Of a DNA stretch of 64,000 nucleotides, positions 21,387 through 32,465 are shown one piece after another (the stretch's first letter is position 1; each line of letters begins with the position of its first letter). A model generated the notes under the pieces. The model saw only the letters and a program-made list of their open reading frames with translations. It did not search any database and was not told where the DNA came from. This stretch comes from Erodium maritimum. Taxonomy: Eukaryota > Streptophyta > Magnoliopsida > Geraniales > Geraniaceae. The stretch covers positions 20,233,735 through 20,297,734 of the forward strand of contig OY997589.1 in NCBI GenBank assembly GCA_963921825.1. Direction: 5' to 3'. The translations under genes and the position numbers were made by a program.

Positions 21387-21977
21387 GAATTTAAATTAAT
21401 ACTCTCTCGAGGTGAAAGAGAAGTTACAAGTTACGAAAAATAAAAGACAATCCCCCAAAACCCACAAACACCAACCACACACCACTAAGCTTGGGCCACA
21501 AGTAACATTAAATGAACCCCAAAACCCACTTAACTTGGATCACAAGTAACACTAAAACAACCCCTAAACCCACGTAACTTGGCTCACAAGTAGCCACAAC
21601 CAAGAGCACCCCCACAAACACACACCAAGTATGTCACTCACTAAACAACTAAAGGACCAAGGGAGTCCACAAAACAACAACTCAAACTCTCTTAGTAAAA
21701 GCACCACCTAGACTTCCAGATGATGAAGTAGATCAAGCAATGCGATCGAAGTAGAGCTTAGGAAGCCCGAAAGGGAATTGCAAATGCGAATATCAGGCAG
21801 CAAATCAAAAGCCTAAAAAAACCTGCAAGACACAAGACAAGAGAGAACTCTCCTCACCAAAGAATATCTATTGAGTTTAGAGTATTTATAAATTTTAGGA
21901 TTATTGTTGATCTAGCAACTGTAGCTATAATGTAATCTTGTATTTTGGATATTTGTGAACCATTTAAACCTTATTTG
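21387..21977. other. Non-coding flank, no gene seen
   Basis: Contains a diverged short tandem arrangement of AAAACCCAC(T)TAACTTGG(AT/CT)CACAAGTA(AC/GC) units around 21480-21600. There are no ORFs of note. It ends with the 5-bp target duplication ATTTG (21973-21977) of the following copia element. Confidence 0.6.
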
Positions 21978-23666
21978 TGTTAGTCTTAGTGCCCGTAGTT
22001 CAATCCTAAATGTCCAAATGTATATATCATCGTTAGCAATAAAATTAAAGCGGCTTTATATTACTTATGTGTTGGAGTAATATATCGATGTGTGCTCTGA
22101 TCTATGCCCACCATGCGAATAGAACCATAGATCGAGATAGATCACACTCGATGGGTCCCTAGTCAACAAAGCTTCACTAGAAGCGACTAGTATGAAAGAT
22201 GGCTCTTTATGGCTTACGTTCTGTTAGTCATTGGAATGGGATTTCGGAGTCTGATCATAGATATCATGTGGGACATGATATTGGACGACCCGCCCTGAAT
22301 ATGTGCCATAGATTAAGTCATGAACATATTCAGTGTCGTAGCTTGTCATGTATCCTTAGACCAAGGAGTCTTTGTGATCGCTATGTAGTCAACAACTGAG
22401 TTTGACCTGAGCCTAACGTTGTCCGTAACAGGGCTTCCATAACGGCCAGGATTGGCTTGGGGACGGGCTACATGAGTGACACGAAAGGCGGCTAAGGGAT
22501 TTATCCCTCATACTGAGGTATGGGAAAGATATCGGTTCTCGGCCGCTTGATCGAGAGTGACTGGAAGAATAGCATGGCCATGCACATGATACTGGGTATC
22601 ATATCTTTAGTCATCTCACATATCAAGGAACGGTGATTGAGAATAATAAGGATGACGGCTCTATGCCTTATCTCAATCAGGATATCGGAGATAAAAGGAT
22701 AATGACAGGGACGACGGAAAGGTTAGAATCGATAGGGTCGATTCGTTATGTAGTGTCAGGCAATACTAAAGTCTCGTTAGTTGCCACTTAAATAGGATCA
22801 AGTAAAATGGGATTTTACGTTGATCTATTGACATGCATAAACCTAAGGGTCACACCGGAGGATGAAACTCATTGACACATTTATGGAGAATGGCCAAAAG
22901 GGAGTTGTCTCGGGACAGGACCAAAACTGGGTTTTGGGTCATGTGCCCGTAAGTGAATAGGACTTTACGGATCGAGACAAGGCTTGGAGTCTTGGGATTG
23001 ATCGCGTCGGATAATGTTGGACATTTCCGGTATGGAAGGCATGGAGGCGATGAGCGAATCACGGGACCTCGTTGGAAATGGTCACGGGCCATGTTCCAAG
23101 AGGCCCATGAAAGGCCCATGCAACCAAGGCCCATGGAACTAATTAATCAAGTCTTGATTAATTAGTACTAAGTAAGCAAGACAAGGATTAAGGTGTTGGT
23201 GATTCACCACCTAACACAATCTTGTCTTGCCATACTTTGTCCTATTTACACCTTACTTGACACCATACTTGTCCCATGCCTTTAGTTGGACAAGTATGGG
23301 TTTTGTTATGTTTAAGTCATTTTTTTTTCAACATAACAAAGACAAGACAAGAATAGGAAACACATTTTCTCTCCCTCTTCCATGGCCATTTCGGGTTTGG
23401 CTAGTTTCCTCCTCCATTTTTGTGTTCTTGAGTCCTCAAAGAGAAGAACTACGTGGCTTTGATTCCCATGTGGATACGTAGGCGTCTTGGAGACTCAAGC
23501 CAATCATTCGTTAACCGGTGTTCTTGTTTTGGTAAGAGATAGTGCTGAATTTTTCTCTTGTGAATCCATTCTTTGTTAGTTGTTTCATGGTTTTAATCGT
23601 CTCTTGGTTTTTATTGATTTTCCGCTGCGAGTTGGTTCATCTCCAACCCTACCTCGAGACCCAACA
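21978..23666 (+). repeat. Copia 5' LTR
   Basis: Starts TGTTAGTCTTAGTGCCCG and ends CTCGAGACCCAACA, directly before the primer binding site. ORFs inside it recur unchanged in the 3' LTR. Confidence 0.97.
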
Positions 23667-23667
23667 G

Positions 23668-23680
23668 TGGTATCAGAGCC
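23668..23680 (+). other. Primer binding site, initiator tRNA-Met
   Basis: TGGTATCAGAGCC is complementary to the 3' end of plant initiator methionine tRNA and lies one base after the LTR. Confidence 0.95.
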
Positions 23681-25222
23681 GTGCTACCTTCGGGATTCAC
23701 AAGACGGTGTTCAAAGTTTCGGTTTTGCTTGAAAGTTTCGTTTTTGGCATGTTGTTTTGCTAAATTGTTTGATAACATGTTTTAAATTATTGTTTATGGA
23801 TTTAATGCATGTAAAATGAATTTTTGAAAATTATTTCAAATCTGGAAATTTTGAAAAAAATTTGATTTTTCGGGTCTCGGGAGCGGGACTCTCGGGGAGC
23901 CGAAACCGGGACCGAACGGGGCTCCGTTGGACGGAGCTAGGCCAAGCATGACCATTGGATGGTTGATATGCCAAGGCTAAACCGTTTTGTTAGTTATGAC
24001 GAGTTTGGAACCGTCATGACGAACTCGAAGATCAAATGTTCAAAAGTTTCATTTTTGAACGGTTTCGATAAACCGAGCATCAAAAATTTTCGAAACTTGG
24101 CTATTAATTAAAACCGGAAAATCACATGATGTTTGATAACATTCTTGTTTGATAACACGATGTGTGATGTGATGTTGGCATGGTGCACATAATAGCCCCG
24201 AGCTCGATTTAATTATTTATCGCTTTTCACGGCCTGCGAGCCGTTAGAGTTAACGTGTAATTATTCTTTCAAGGTGTGGTCGTCGAACCACTTGTTTGTA
24301 ATATTTATTTATTCCCGACCTGCGAGTCGTGTATTAAATTGTAATATTTTACTCAAGACGAAGAAAGGGCGAAAAGGTCATTTGGTGGCTTTTCGGGTGT
24401 TGGCATCGGCTTGGAGTCGGTGGAGCTCAAGAAGCTAGTGGGAGTTAGTTTAGGGGGCTATTATGTGCACATTTACCGCTTTATGCTTGGTTTAGTTTAT
24501 GCATGATTAATTCTATGTGTTTTAGAATCGCATGCTTAACTTTATTTACCGAGCATATCACCTCACATGCAAAGATAAAATTGGAATTTTAATCCTTTTG
24601 TGTGAACCCTTAGAACCGTCATTGCATTGGATGTAGTTGACGGGTTCAAAGGAAGAATTACATTGGATGTAATTTGAGGCATCATTGCATTTGAAATGTA
24701 GTTGATGTGCTCATCGCATCTAGGATGTGCCAAAGTTTTGAACACAACTGGACAAGTAAAAGCGGGTCATGTCCGATACCTCCCAATCATTAACACCTTA
24801 CTACCTCCCCGTCCTATGGGTGTCGTGCGCATTAGCGGAGCATCCATGGGGAAGCGGGGTAGTAGGTTTGGACGACATATGTGGGTGTCGTGCGCATTAG
24901 CGGAGCACCTACATAGTGACGGGCCATAGTTGAAAATTGGTGGACCCGACTACGATTCTCGGCCTGAGGTTGAGCTAGGGTAACAGATAGGGTAAGTCGT
25001 GTACATAAGTACATACCCTAGCCAAGAGTCACATTGGATGTGATTGGATGGAGTCCTACCTACATAGCTCGATTAAGTGGTGAGCATTAGTTCAGCTTAA
25101 TCGAGTGAATCAAGGATCTTGGTTTCAGATTCTAAAGGTTTAGAATTGATTGTTGGTGTTTAAGCTTGATCTTCATAAAATTTATTCAGTTTACTGATTG
25201 AATTTTATCTGTTGTAGATCAA
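23681..25222 (+). other. Copia untranslated leader
   Basis: About 1.5 kb without a credible ORF. It holds paired short repeats: CCTGCGAGCCGT/CCTGCGAGTCGT (about 24233 and 24319), CATTGGATGTA words, and GGGTGTCGTGCGCATTAGCGG twice (24818 and 24881). Packaging or dimerisation signals would be expected here, but none can be identified from sequence alone. Confidence 0.6.
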
Positions 25223-25735
25223 ATGGCAAATTCAGCGAACATTAATAGTTTGTCATTAAAAACCATTCTTGACAGGGTCAAGCTAAATGGGACAAACTAT
25301 TTGGACTGGTACAGAATTTTTGAGGATAGTCCTCAAGTCTGAACGCAAAGAATATGTCCTTGACAAGGCTGTCTCTAAGACCATATCAGAGTTACATGAA
25401 GTGTCATCAGCTGCTGAGAAGAATATCTCAGGGATCTGGGATCCAAGGATATTCTGATGGTCAACAAGGGAATTGGAAGTGGCAAGGGCTGGGCCCATGC
25501 GCACTTGGCAGGAAAGATGAGACACTTGAGAATGTCTGCTTCTACTGCCAACAGCCTGGTCATTGGAACCGGGATTACAGGAAGTTCACGGCTGATCTGA
25601 AGAAGGGCAGTGGGACTGCGCCTTCATCAAATAGCCTGGATGATCTGAAGAAGGGCAGTAGGACTGCGCCTTCATCAGGAAACCTGGATGATCTAAGGAA
25701 GGGCGGTGGGACCGTGCCTTCATTCGGTATTAACT
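25223..25735 (+). pseudogene. Copia gag remnant with core deletion
   Basis: ATG at 25223 (MANSANINSLSLKTIL, then LNGTNYLDWYR). One frameshift near 25318 leads into LKSERKEYVLDKAVSKTISE. The capsid-like middle of gag is then missing, and the next recognisable motif is a zinc knuckle, CFYCQQPGHWNRDY, whose last Cys is Tyr. After it come three tandem 45-bp units encoding DLKKGSGTAPSS-like repeats. The gag product could not form a normal particle. Confidence 0.8.
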
Positions 25736-27130
25736 CTATAGAGCTACATCTCTCTACTTCCAAAGATTCATGGGTATTAGATACCATGACTGAATCTCAC
25801 ACATGCACTAATATATGGTGGCTGAAAGTAGGAGAGATTTGGAAAGCACGAAATGGACCTCAGAGTTGTGGCAACTGCTGTAGGATCCATGAGTCTTGCT
25901 TTGCCAAGAGGCCTTGTCTTAGTATTGTATAATGTATATTGCATACCTACTCTTAGTAGGAATATTATATCTGTATCCGTGTTTGACAAGGAAGGATATA
26001 ATGTTAATATTGGAAATGGAGTTTTCAATGTTCTATGCAATGATATGTTTTATACCAGTACTGACATGGTTGGAGGATTGTACATATTAGATATGGGTAA
26101 CAATGCCTCAAGTTCTATATATTCCGTTAATACCAAGAGGTCTAAATCCAACGATTTAAACCTAACTCTGTTATGGTACTGTCATTTGGGTCGCATAAAC
26201 AAGAAGCGCCTATCAGCACTTCAGAAGTGCGGGCTTTCAGGTTCATTCGAATTCCATTCGATCGATAGGTGCAAGGTTTGTTTGATGGGCAAAATGACTA
26301 AAGTGCCCTTTATCGATCGCGATGAAAGGGCGGGTGAATTATTGGGGCTGATACACTCGAATGTGTGTAGACCAATAAGTTCACTTGCCAGGAGGGGTTT
26401 TAGCTACTTTATCACATTTACTGATGATTACAGTAAATATGGTTATGTCTATTCGGTGAGACATAAGTCTGAAGCTTTTGATAAATTCAAAGAGTTTAAG
26501 ACTATAGTAGAAAACCAGCTCGACAAAGGTATTAAGGCACTTCGATTGGATCGAGGTGGAAAATACTTGACCACAGAGTTATTAGATCATCTAAAAGAGA
26601 ATGGGATCCTTTTGAAATGGACTCCTCCTAGGTCACTGTAGTTGAAAGGTGTAGCCAAACGGAGAAATCGGACATTGTTAGACAATGGTCTGTTCCATGA
26701 TTAGTTGGACTGATCTCCCAATCTCTTTTAGGGGTTTTGCTCTAGAGACGACCGCATTCATAGTGAATCGAGCTTCGACGAATGGTGTGGAATGGACACC
26801 ATTTTAGAAATGGTACGGGATGATGCCCGCTTTGTCCTTCCTAAAGATTTGTGGTTGCGAGGCTTATGTGAAACATTTGGTTTCGACTAAGCTCGAACCA
26901 AGATCTGAGATATGCACCTTTGTGTGGTATCCCAAAGAAACAAGGGGATACTATTTCTACAATCCCAGTGAGAACATGGTGTTCGTCGCTTGGGGTGGGG
27001 TCTTTATGGAAAAGAAGTTTTGTTTCCAAAGACGTCATTGGGAGGACTGTGCATCTCGAAGAAATTCAGGATGGTACAGATCTGTCTAAACCAATTGGCA
27101 ACCCAGTAGAAAGGAGCCAGAGATTGTCGT
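25736..27130 (+). pseudogene. Copia protease and integrase, catalytic residues lost
   Basis: The protease signature reads SWVLDTMTESHTC, with Met where DTG/DSG has Gly. The frame then shifts to 25853-26641: IISVSVFDKEGY, LWYCHLGRINKKRLSALQKC (the integrase zinc His residues are replaced by Tyr and Arg), CKVCLMGKMTK, and the core with LIHSNVCRPI (first catalytic Asp is Asn), LRLDRGGKYL (second Asp kept) and, after a stop, GVAKRRNRT (catalytic Glu is Lys). SFLKICGCEAYVKHL and GYYFYNPSENMVFVAWGG follow in another frame. Several stops and frameshifts are present. No activity is expected. Confidence 0.85.
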
Positions 27131-27169
27131 AGAGTAAGAACCAATTCCTGTTACAATTCTGGAAGGTCC

Positions 27170-28720
27170 AAGGCGATTTGAAAGGATCATTCTTCCACCT
27201 CCAAGATATGGTATCCGGAGGTGACAATGAAGTCATGGTGGATCACGATGATCCAGCCACCTTTCAAGAAGTCGTGGATGGGCCCGACTCCGAGTTATGG
27301 CTGGGAGCCATGAGGGAGGAAATGCAATCCATGTCAGACAACCGAGTCTGGGAACCGGTTGATCCCATCAATGGTGTGAAGACCATCGGATGCAAATGGA
27401 TCTTCAAGGTGAAGATGGACATGGATGGCAACCCTCTGACCTACAAAGCTCAACTGGTGGTGAAAGGTTATAGGCAGATCCAATGGATTGACTATGAGGA
27501 AACCTTCTCCCTAGTGGCTATGGTCAAAATCGATCCAGATTCTTCTTGACATAACTGCGTATTATAATTACGAGATATGGCAAGTGGATGTCAAAACCGC
27601 TTTCCTAAATGGAAATTTGACTGAGTACGTTTGTATGTCTCGGCCCAAAGGTTTTGACGATCCGAAGAATAAAGGAAAGATTTATAAGTTGTTGAAATCC
27701 ATTTATGGATTGAAACGAACTTCTCGGAGTTGGATCCTTCGTTTTGATGAAGCTGTAATTGGATTTGGCTTAATCAAGAACGAGGATGAATCTTGCGTTT
27801 ATAAGAAGGCTAGTGGGAGCAATATTACCTTTCTGGTTCTCATTGAAAACGACATCCCAACCTTGCACGAGACTAAAGCTTGGTTGAGGAAGTGTTCTTC
27901 AATAAAGGACTTAGGCGATGCTTCTCATATCTTAAGGATTAAGATATGTAGAGATCGCACCAAGAGGGTCTTGGATTTAAGTCAGGGAACCTATGTGAAC
28001 AAGGCATTGAGTAGGTTCTTAATGCTCGATTCAAAGAAAGGACTCTTACCCACTAGTCATGGCATTCATCTCAGCAAGACTCAGTGTCCTAAGACACCTG
28101 ATGAGCTGAAAAGGATGATGAGAATCCTATGCGCCTGGGGGCAGGATCGATCATATATGCCATGACATGTATGAGACCAGACGTCTCGTAAGCCTTATGT
28201 TGTACCAGTAGACATCATTCTAACCCGGGGGAAAGATGATGCTGAACTAGTCGTCGAAGGATGAGTAGACGCTAGTTTTCCAAGACAAATCCAGATGACT
28301 TTAGAAGTCAATCAGGATATGTGTTTACGCTGAATGGCAGAGCTTTAGCTGGGAAAGCGTAAAGCAAGATACCATTGCCGAATCTACGACAGAGGCCAAG
28401 TACATGGATGCTGCAGAGGCAGCTAAGGAGGCTATGTGGATTTGGAAATTCATGGCAGGGCTGGGTGTAATTAAAAACCCATCCAGTCCGGTGAATCCAT
28501 TTTGCGACAACACAAGGGCCATTGCGCAAGCTAAAAGCCTAGATCGCATAACAAATCCAAACATGTACTGCGGTGTATCCACCTCATCAGATAAATACTG
28601 AACTGAGGTGAAGTGAAGATAACCGATATTGCAACAGATGATAACATAGCCAACTCGTTGACTAAGGCAGTGTCACTGCCTGAACATGTTAGACATGTAA
28701 AGTCGATGGGGACATATAGG
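27170..28720 (+). pseudogene. Copia reverse transcriptase and RNase H, YVDD deleted
   Basis: RT blocks in order: LWLGAMREEMQSMSDNRVW, GCKWIFKVKMDMDGN, then across a frameshift WQVDVKTAFLNGNLTEYV, LLKSIYGLKRTSRSW and DESCVYKKASG. The catalytic block reads TFLVLIENDIPTL, where relatives have the YVDD-containing segment before GNDIPTL: seven codons with both catalytic aspartates are gone in frame. RNase H survives as TEAKYMDAAEAAKEA (the acidic residue of AEY is Lys) and NPFCDNTRAIAQAKS. The tail ends with TDDNIANSLTKAVSLPEHVRH just before the polypurine tract. Confidence 0.88.
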
Positions 28721-28737
28721 AGTTTAGATTGGAACTA

Positions 28738-28752
28738 GGGCAAGTGGGAGAT
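28738..28752 (+). other. Copia polypurine tract
   Basis: AGGGCAAGTGGGAGAT lies immediately before the 3' LTR (TGTTAGTC at 28753). Confidence 0.85.
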
Positions 28753-30441
28753 TGTTAGTCTTAGTGCCCGTAGTTCAATCCTAAATGTCCAAATGTATAT
28801 ATCATCGTTAGCAATAAAATTAAAGCGGCTTTATATTACTTATGTGTTGGAGTAATATATCGATGTGTGCTCTGATCTATGCCCACCATGCGAATAGAAC
28901 CATAGATCGAGATAGATCACACTCGATGGGTCCCTAGTCAACAAAGCTTCACTAGAAGCGACTAGTATGAAAGATGGCTCTTTATGGCTTACGTTCTGTT
29001 AGTCATTGGAATGGGATTTCGGAGTCTGATCATAGATATCATGTGGGACATGATATTGGACGACCCGCCCTGAATATGTGCCATAGATTAAGTCATGAAC
29101 ATATTCAGTGTCGTAGCTTGTCATGTATCCTTAGACCAAGGAGTCTTTGTGATCGCTATGTAGTCAACAACTGAGTTTGACCTGAGCCTAACGTTGTCCG
29201 TAACAGGGCTTCCATAACGGCCAGGATTGGCTTGGGGACGGGCTACATGAGTGACACGAAAGGCGGCTAAGGGATTTATCCCTCATACTGAGGTATGGGA
29301 AAGATATCGGTTCTCGGCCGCTTGATCGAGAGTGACTGGAAGAATAGCATGGCCATGCACATGATACTGGGTATCATATCTTTAGTCATCTCACATATCA
29401 AGGAACGGTGATTGAGAATAATAAGGATGACGGCTCTATGCCTTATCTCAATCAGGATATCGGAGATAAAAGGATAATGACAGGGACGACGGAAAGGTTA
29501 GAATCGATAGGGTCGATTCGTTATGTAGTGTCAGGCAATACTAAAGTCTCGTTAGTTGCCACTTAAATAGGATCAAGTAAAATGGGATTTTACGTTGATC
29601 TATTGACATGCATAAACCTAAGGGTCACACCGGAGGATGAAACTCATTGACACATTTATGGAGAATGGCCAAAAGGGAGTTGTCTCGGGACAGGACCAAA
29701 ACTGGGTTTTGGGTCATGTGCCCGTAAGTGAATAGGACTTTACGGATCGAGACAAGGCTTGGAGTCTTGGGATTGATCGCGTCGGATAATGTTGGACATT
29801 TCCGGTATGGAAGGCATGGAGGCGATGAGCGAATCACGGGACCTCGTTGGAAATGGTCACGGGCCATGTTCCAAGAGGCCCATGAAAGGCCCATGCAACC
29901 AAGGCCCATGGAACTAATTAATCAAGTCTTGATTAATTAGTACTAAGTAAGCAAGACAAGGATTAAGGTGTTGGTGATTCACCACCTAACACAATCTTGT
30001 CTTGCCATACTTTGTCCTATTTACACCTTACTTGACACCATACTTGTCCCATGCCTTTAGTTGGACAAGTATGGGTTTTGTTATGTTTAAGTCATTTTTT
30101 TTTCAACATAACAAAGACAAGACAAGAATAGGAAACACATTTTCTCTCCCTCTTCCATGGCCATTTCGGGTTTGGCTAGTTTCCTCCTCCATTTTTGTGT
30201 TCTTGAGTCCTCAAAGAGAAGAACTACGTGGCTTTGATTCCCATGTGGATACGTAGGCGTCTTGGAGACTCAAGCCAATCATTCGTTAACCGGTGTTCTT
30301 GTTTTGGTAAGAGATAGTGCTGAATTTTTCTCTTGTGAATCCATTCTTTGTTAGTTGTTTCATGGTTTTAATCGTCTCTTGGTTTTTATTGATTTTCCGC
30401 TGCGAGTTGGTTCATCTCCAACCCTACCTCGAGACCCAACA
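28753..30441 (+). repeat. Copia 3' LTR
   Basis: Same 1689 bp as 21978-23666 (constant offset 6775) and followed by the TSD ATTTG. Confidence 0.97.
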
Positions 30442-30446
30442 ATTTG

Positions 30447-31160
30447 GTCTTGTGATTGTGATTGTTCACAGACCATGTTAATTATCTAAATCGAATCCAT
30501 CTTATGGAGAATCAATACCAAAAGGAAGCCAAATGTTGGAAACAAATAAGACATGGTGTACTTATTGACGTTTCAATAAAATATCTCCACGGATGCCAAG
30601 ATCAATTCATAGACCAGTGTAAATTTGGTTTGAAAGGAACTGATTTATTGAGTGGAGCTTCCATAATTAGAATATTAATATTGGTCCTATCTTCTTAGTT
30701 GAGCGTGACCCTGATCTTTATAAGTAGATTTTTATTCTTATGTTTAGTCGGCGTGAATTTATACTTCAACAATTCCGCTTACAAGTAGCACCAGACATCT
30801 ACCCATGGCCCATAACAAGATTGGACATTTACATAAAGACTAGAGACCATAGGATGGAGGTGAAAAACAAGATGTGGGCTGAACCAGCTCAAATACTATT
30901 ATTTTGTTTAAAACGACTACTTACATCGGGTCGGGCTTTCACAACTAAAAGGTAAATCTTGTTAGTTGGGTGTGACCTTAACCTTTATAAGTTGGTTTTA
31001 TTTTTATATTTAGTCGATGTGGGTTCATATTTCAACACCCAAAGACCTCTCCTTTTTAGCATTCATCTTCGTTATCTCCATACAACATACTCAAACTTTT
31101 TAACAAGTTTTTACTAGCATAGAACTCGTAAATACATTATAAAGGAGACATTGAAAGAAA
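30447..31160. repeat. Flank with diverged direct repeats (possible small LTR relic)
   Basis: TTAGTTGAGCGTGACC...TTTATAAGT...TTTAGTCGGCGTGA...TTCAACA (30695-30772) recurs as TTAGTTGGGTGTGACC...TTTAGTCGATGTGG...TTCAACA (30961-31037). Two about 78-bp repeats some 190 bp apart would fit a degenerate TRIM-like element, but no primer site is visible between them. No gene was seen. Confidence 0.35.
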
Positions 31161-31720
31161 TGAGGCGAAATTCGACTATTTTTTTTGTTGATCGAAAGGA
31201 TCGAGGGTTTTATTATTGACAAGAAGAAACAAAAACATACAAGATAATAAAAGGACCAGGATTGAGTCGGGCATTACCAATTTTTTTGATCTAGACAAAT
31301 AAAGAAAGTCATGAGTCTCGGGAGATGGGGTTCGATGGGGGGATGGAAGCCCATTGGACCTCGCTATGGGGTGGTTCTTTCTTCTCCTCTCCTCGGGCAG
31401 GGGACGCCTAAGAACCCTAGCAGCTCAAGAGAAACACTCATATAGTATTTAGCTTTTTGTGTCTTCTTTATTGTTCTTGACAGTTTGATCTCAAGAATGT
31501 ATCTTATCTTGTGTGGTCATGGACTACTTTCTTGACCTTAGGGGTTTGCCAATATGATTTGTATTTGGCGCTCTCTATAGATGAAGATGTTGAACCGTTT
31601 CAAAAAAAAAACTAACAATAATATAATGAGTAGAGATAATAATATTTTTATAATGCAAATTTGAGGAAGATGTTGAACAGTTTCAAAAAAAAACTAACAA
31701 TTAATTTTTTTATTAATTAA
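31161..31720. repeat. Fragments of LINE/SINE-like 3' tails
   Basis: An oligo(T)-headed piece (31179-31260, reverse orientation) and oligo(A)-tailed GATGTTGAAC(C/A)GTTTCAAAAAAAAA ends at about 31583-31612 and 31669-31696 suggest retroposon tails. The two A-tailed ends repeat the same 35 bp. No coding sequence. Confidence 0.4.
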
Positions 31721-32465
31721 TTTTTCATTTTAGTTAATTTATTGTTTTATTAATTAATTTTTTCAATTATATTTCAATTTTACTAGTTCTAAATCGGAAT
31801 TTAATAAAATCAACAAAATTGAAAAAGTATTTCTCAAATTTCGTCTATTTTTGTACATTGCAATTTATTATATTCAATTAGTACAATTTCGTCAAAAAAA
31901 AAAAATTCAATTAGTACAAGCCTATAACTCATATGTGAAATCTAATTTATTTTTATTGAACGAAAGATGCTACAATTTTATTACTTCACAGAAATCACAT
32001 AAACAGAAGAAAAAAAAATATGAACATGGACATTTCTCACACGACAATCCCAATCCTCTAATCTTAGAACTTAACCGATGCAAACTCGGTAGTAAAATTT
32101 GAGGCCATCGCCAAGCTAAAGACGTTATAAGCCACGTGGTGACCAATTGTGATTCGACCTGATGCAGACTACAATCTTATAGAGGAGACATGTTACTTGT
32201 GAGGAGAGCCATAACAGATGAATGATCTCAATAGTTGGTGGAGGATGTTGACTAGCTTGTGCTAACTGCGGGAGACCGGACGTCTTCCCTCCCTTATTTC
32301 CTGCTTTCTTACATGTGCCATATCGGCTACTTTAGATATTCAGTTTTTACAGCTTGGTCCATACCTTATTATAAGAAAAGCTTCAACTTGGGAACAATCA
32401 TACTAGGAAATAAAAGAAGCAAGAACAATATTTCTAGGTCTTCACGAGTACTCATTGCATGAACT
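31721..32465. other. AT-rich intergenic downstream of the bHLH gene
   Basis: Very AT-rich to about 32080, then mixed composition. Small ORFs only. The last about 100 bases next to 32466 should hold the 3' UTR of the minus-strand bHLH gene. No poly(A) signal was chosen with confidence. Confidence 0.5.

Larger units (their letters stand above)
21978..30441 (+). mobile_element. Ty1/copia element with identical LTRs and dead coding region
   Basis: An 8464-bp insertion bounded by the perfect TSD ATTTG (21973-21977 and 30442-30446). Both LTRs are 1689 bp at a constant offset of 6775, and I saw no base difference between them. The order is LTR, initiator-Met primer site, a 1.5-kb leader, decayed gag, protease, integrase, RT and RNase H, polypurine tract, LTR. 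The gag-protease-integrase-RT order puts it in copia. Clade not assigned. Identical LTRs imply a very recent insertion, yet every enzyme has lost catalytic residues, so mobilisation in trans is the likely explanation. Confidence 0.95.

Noticed and set aside
22199-22399. ORFs within the copia LTR that appear twice with identical proteins
   Set aside because: They are duplicated only because the LTRs are duplicated; there is no known domain and no start context.
23668-23680. tRNA-like sequence
   Set aside because: Only the primer-binding complement of initiator tRNA-Met is present; there is no cloverleaf. No complete tRNA or rRNA gene was found in the window.
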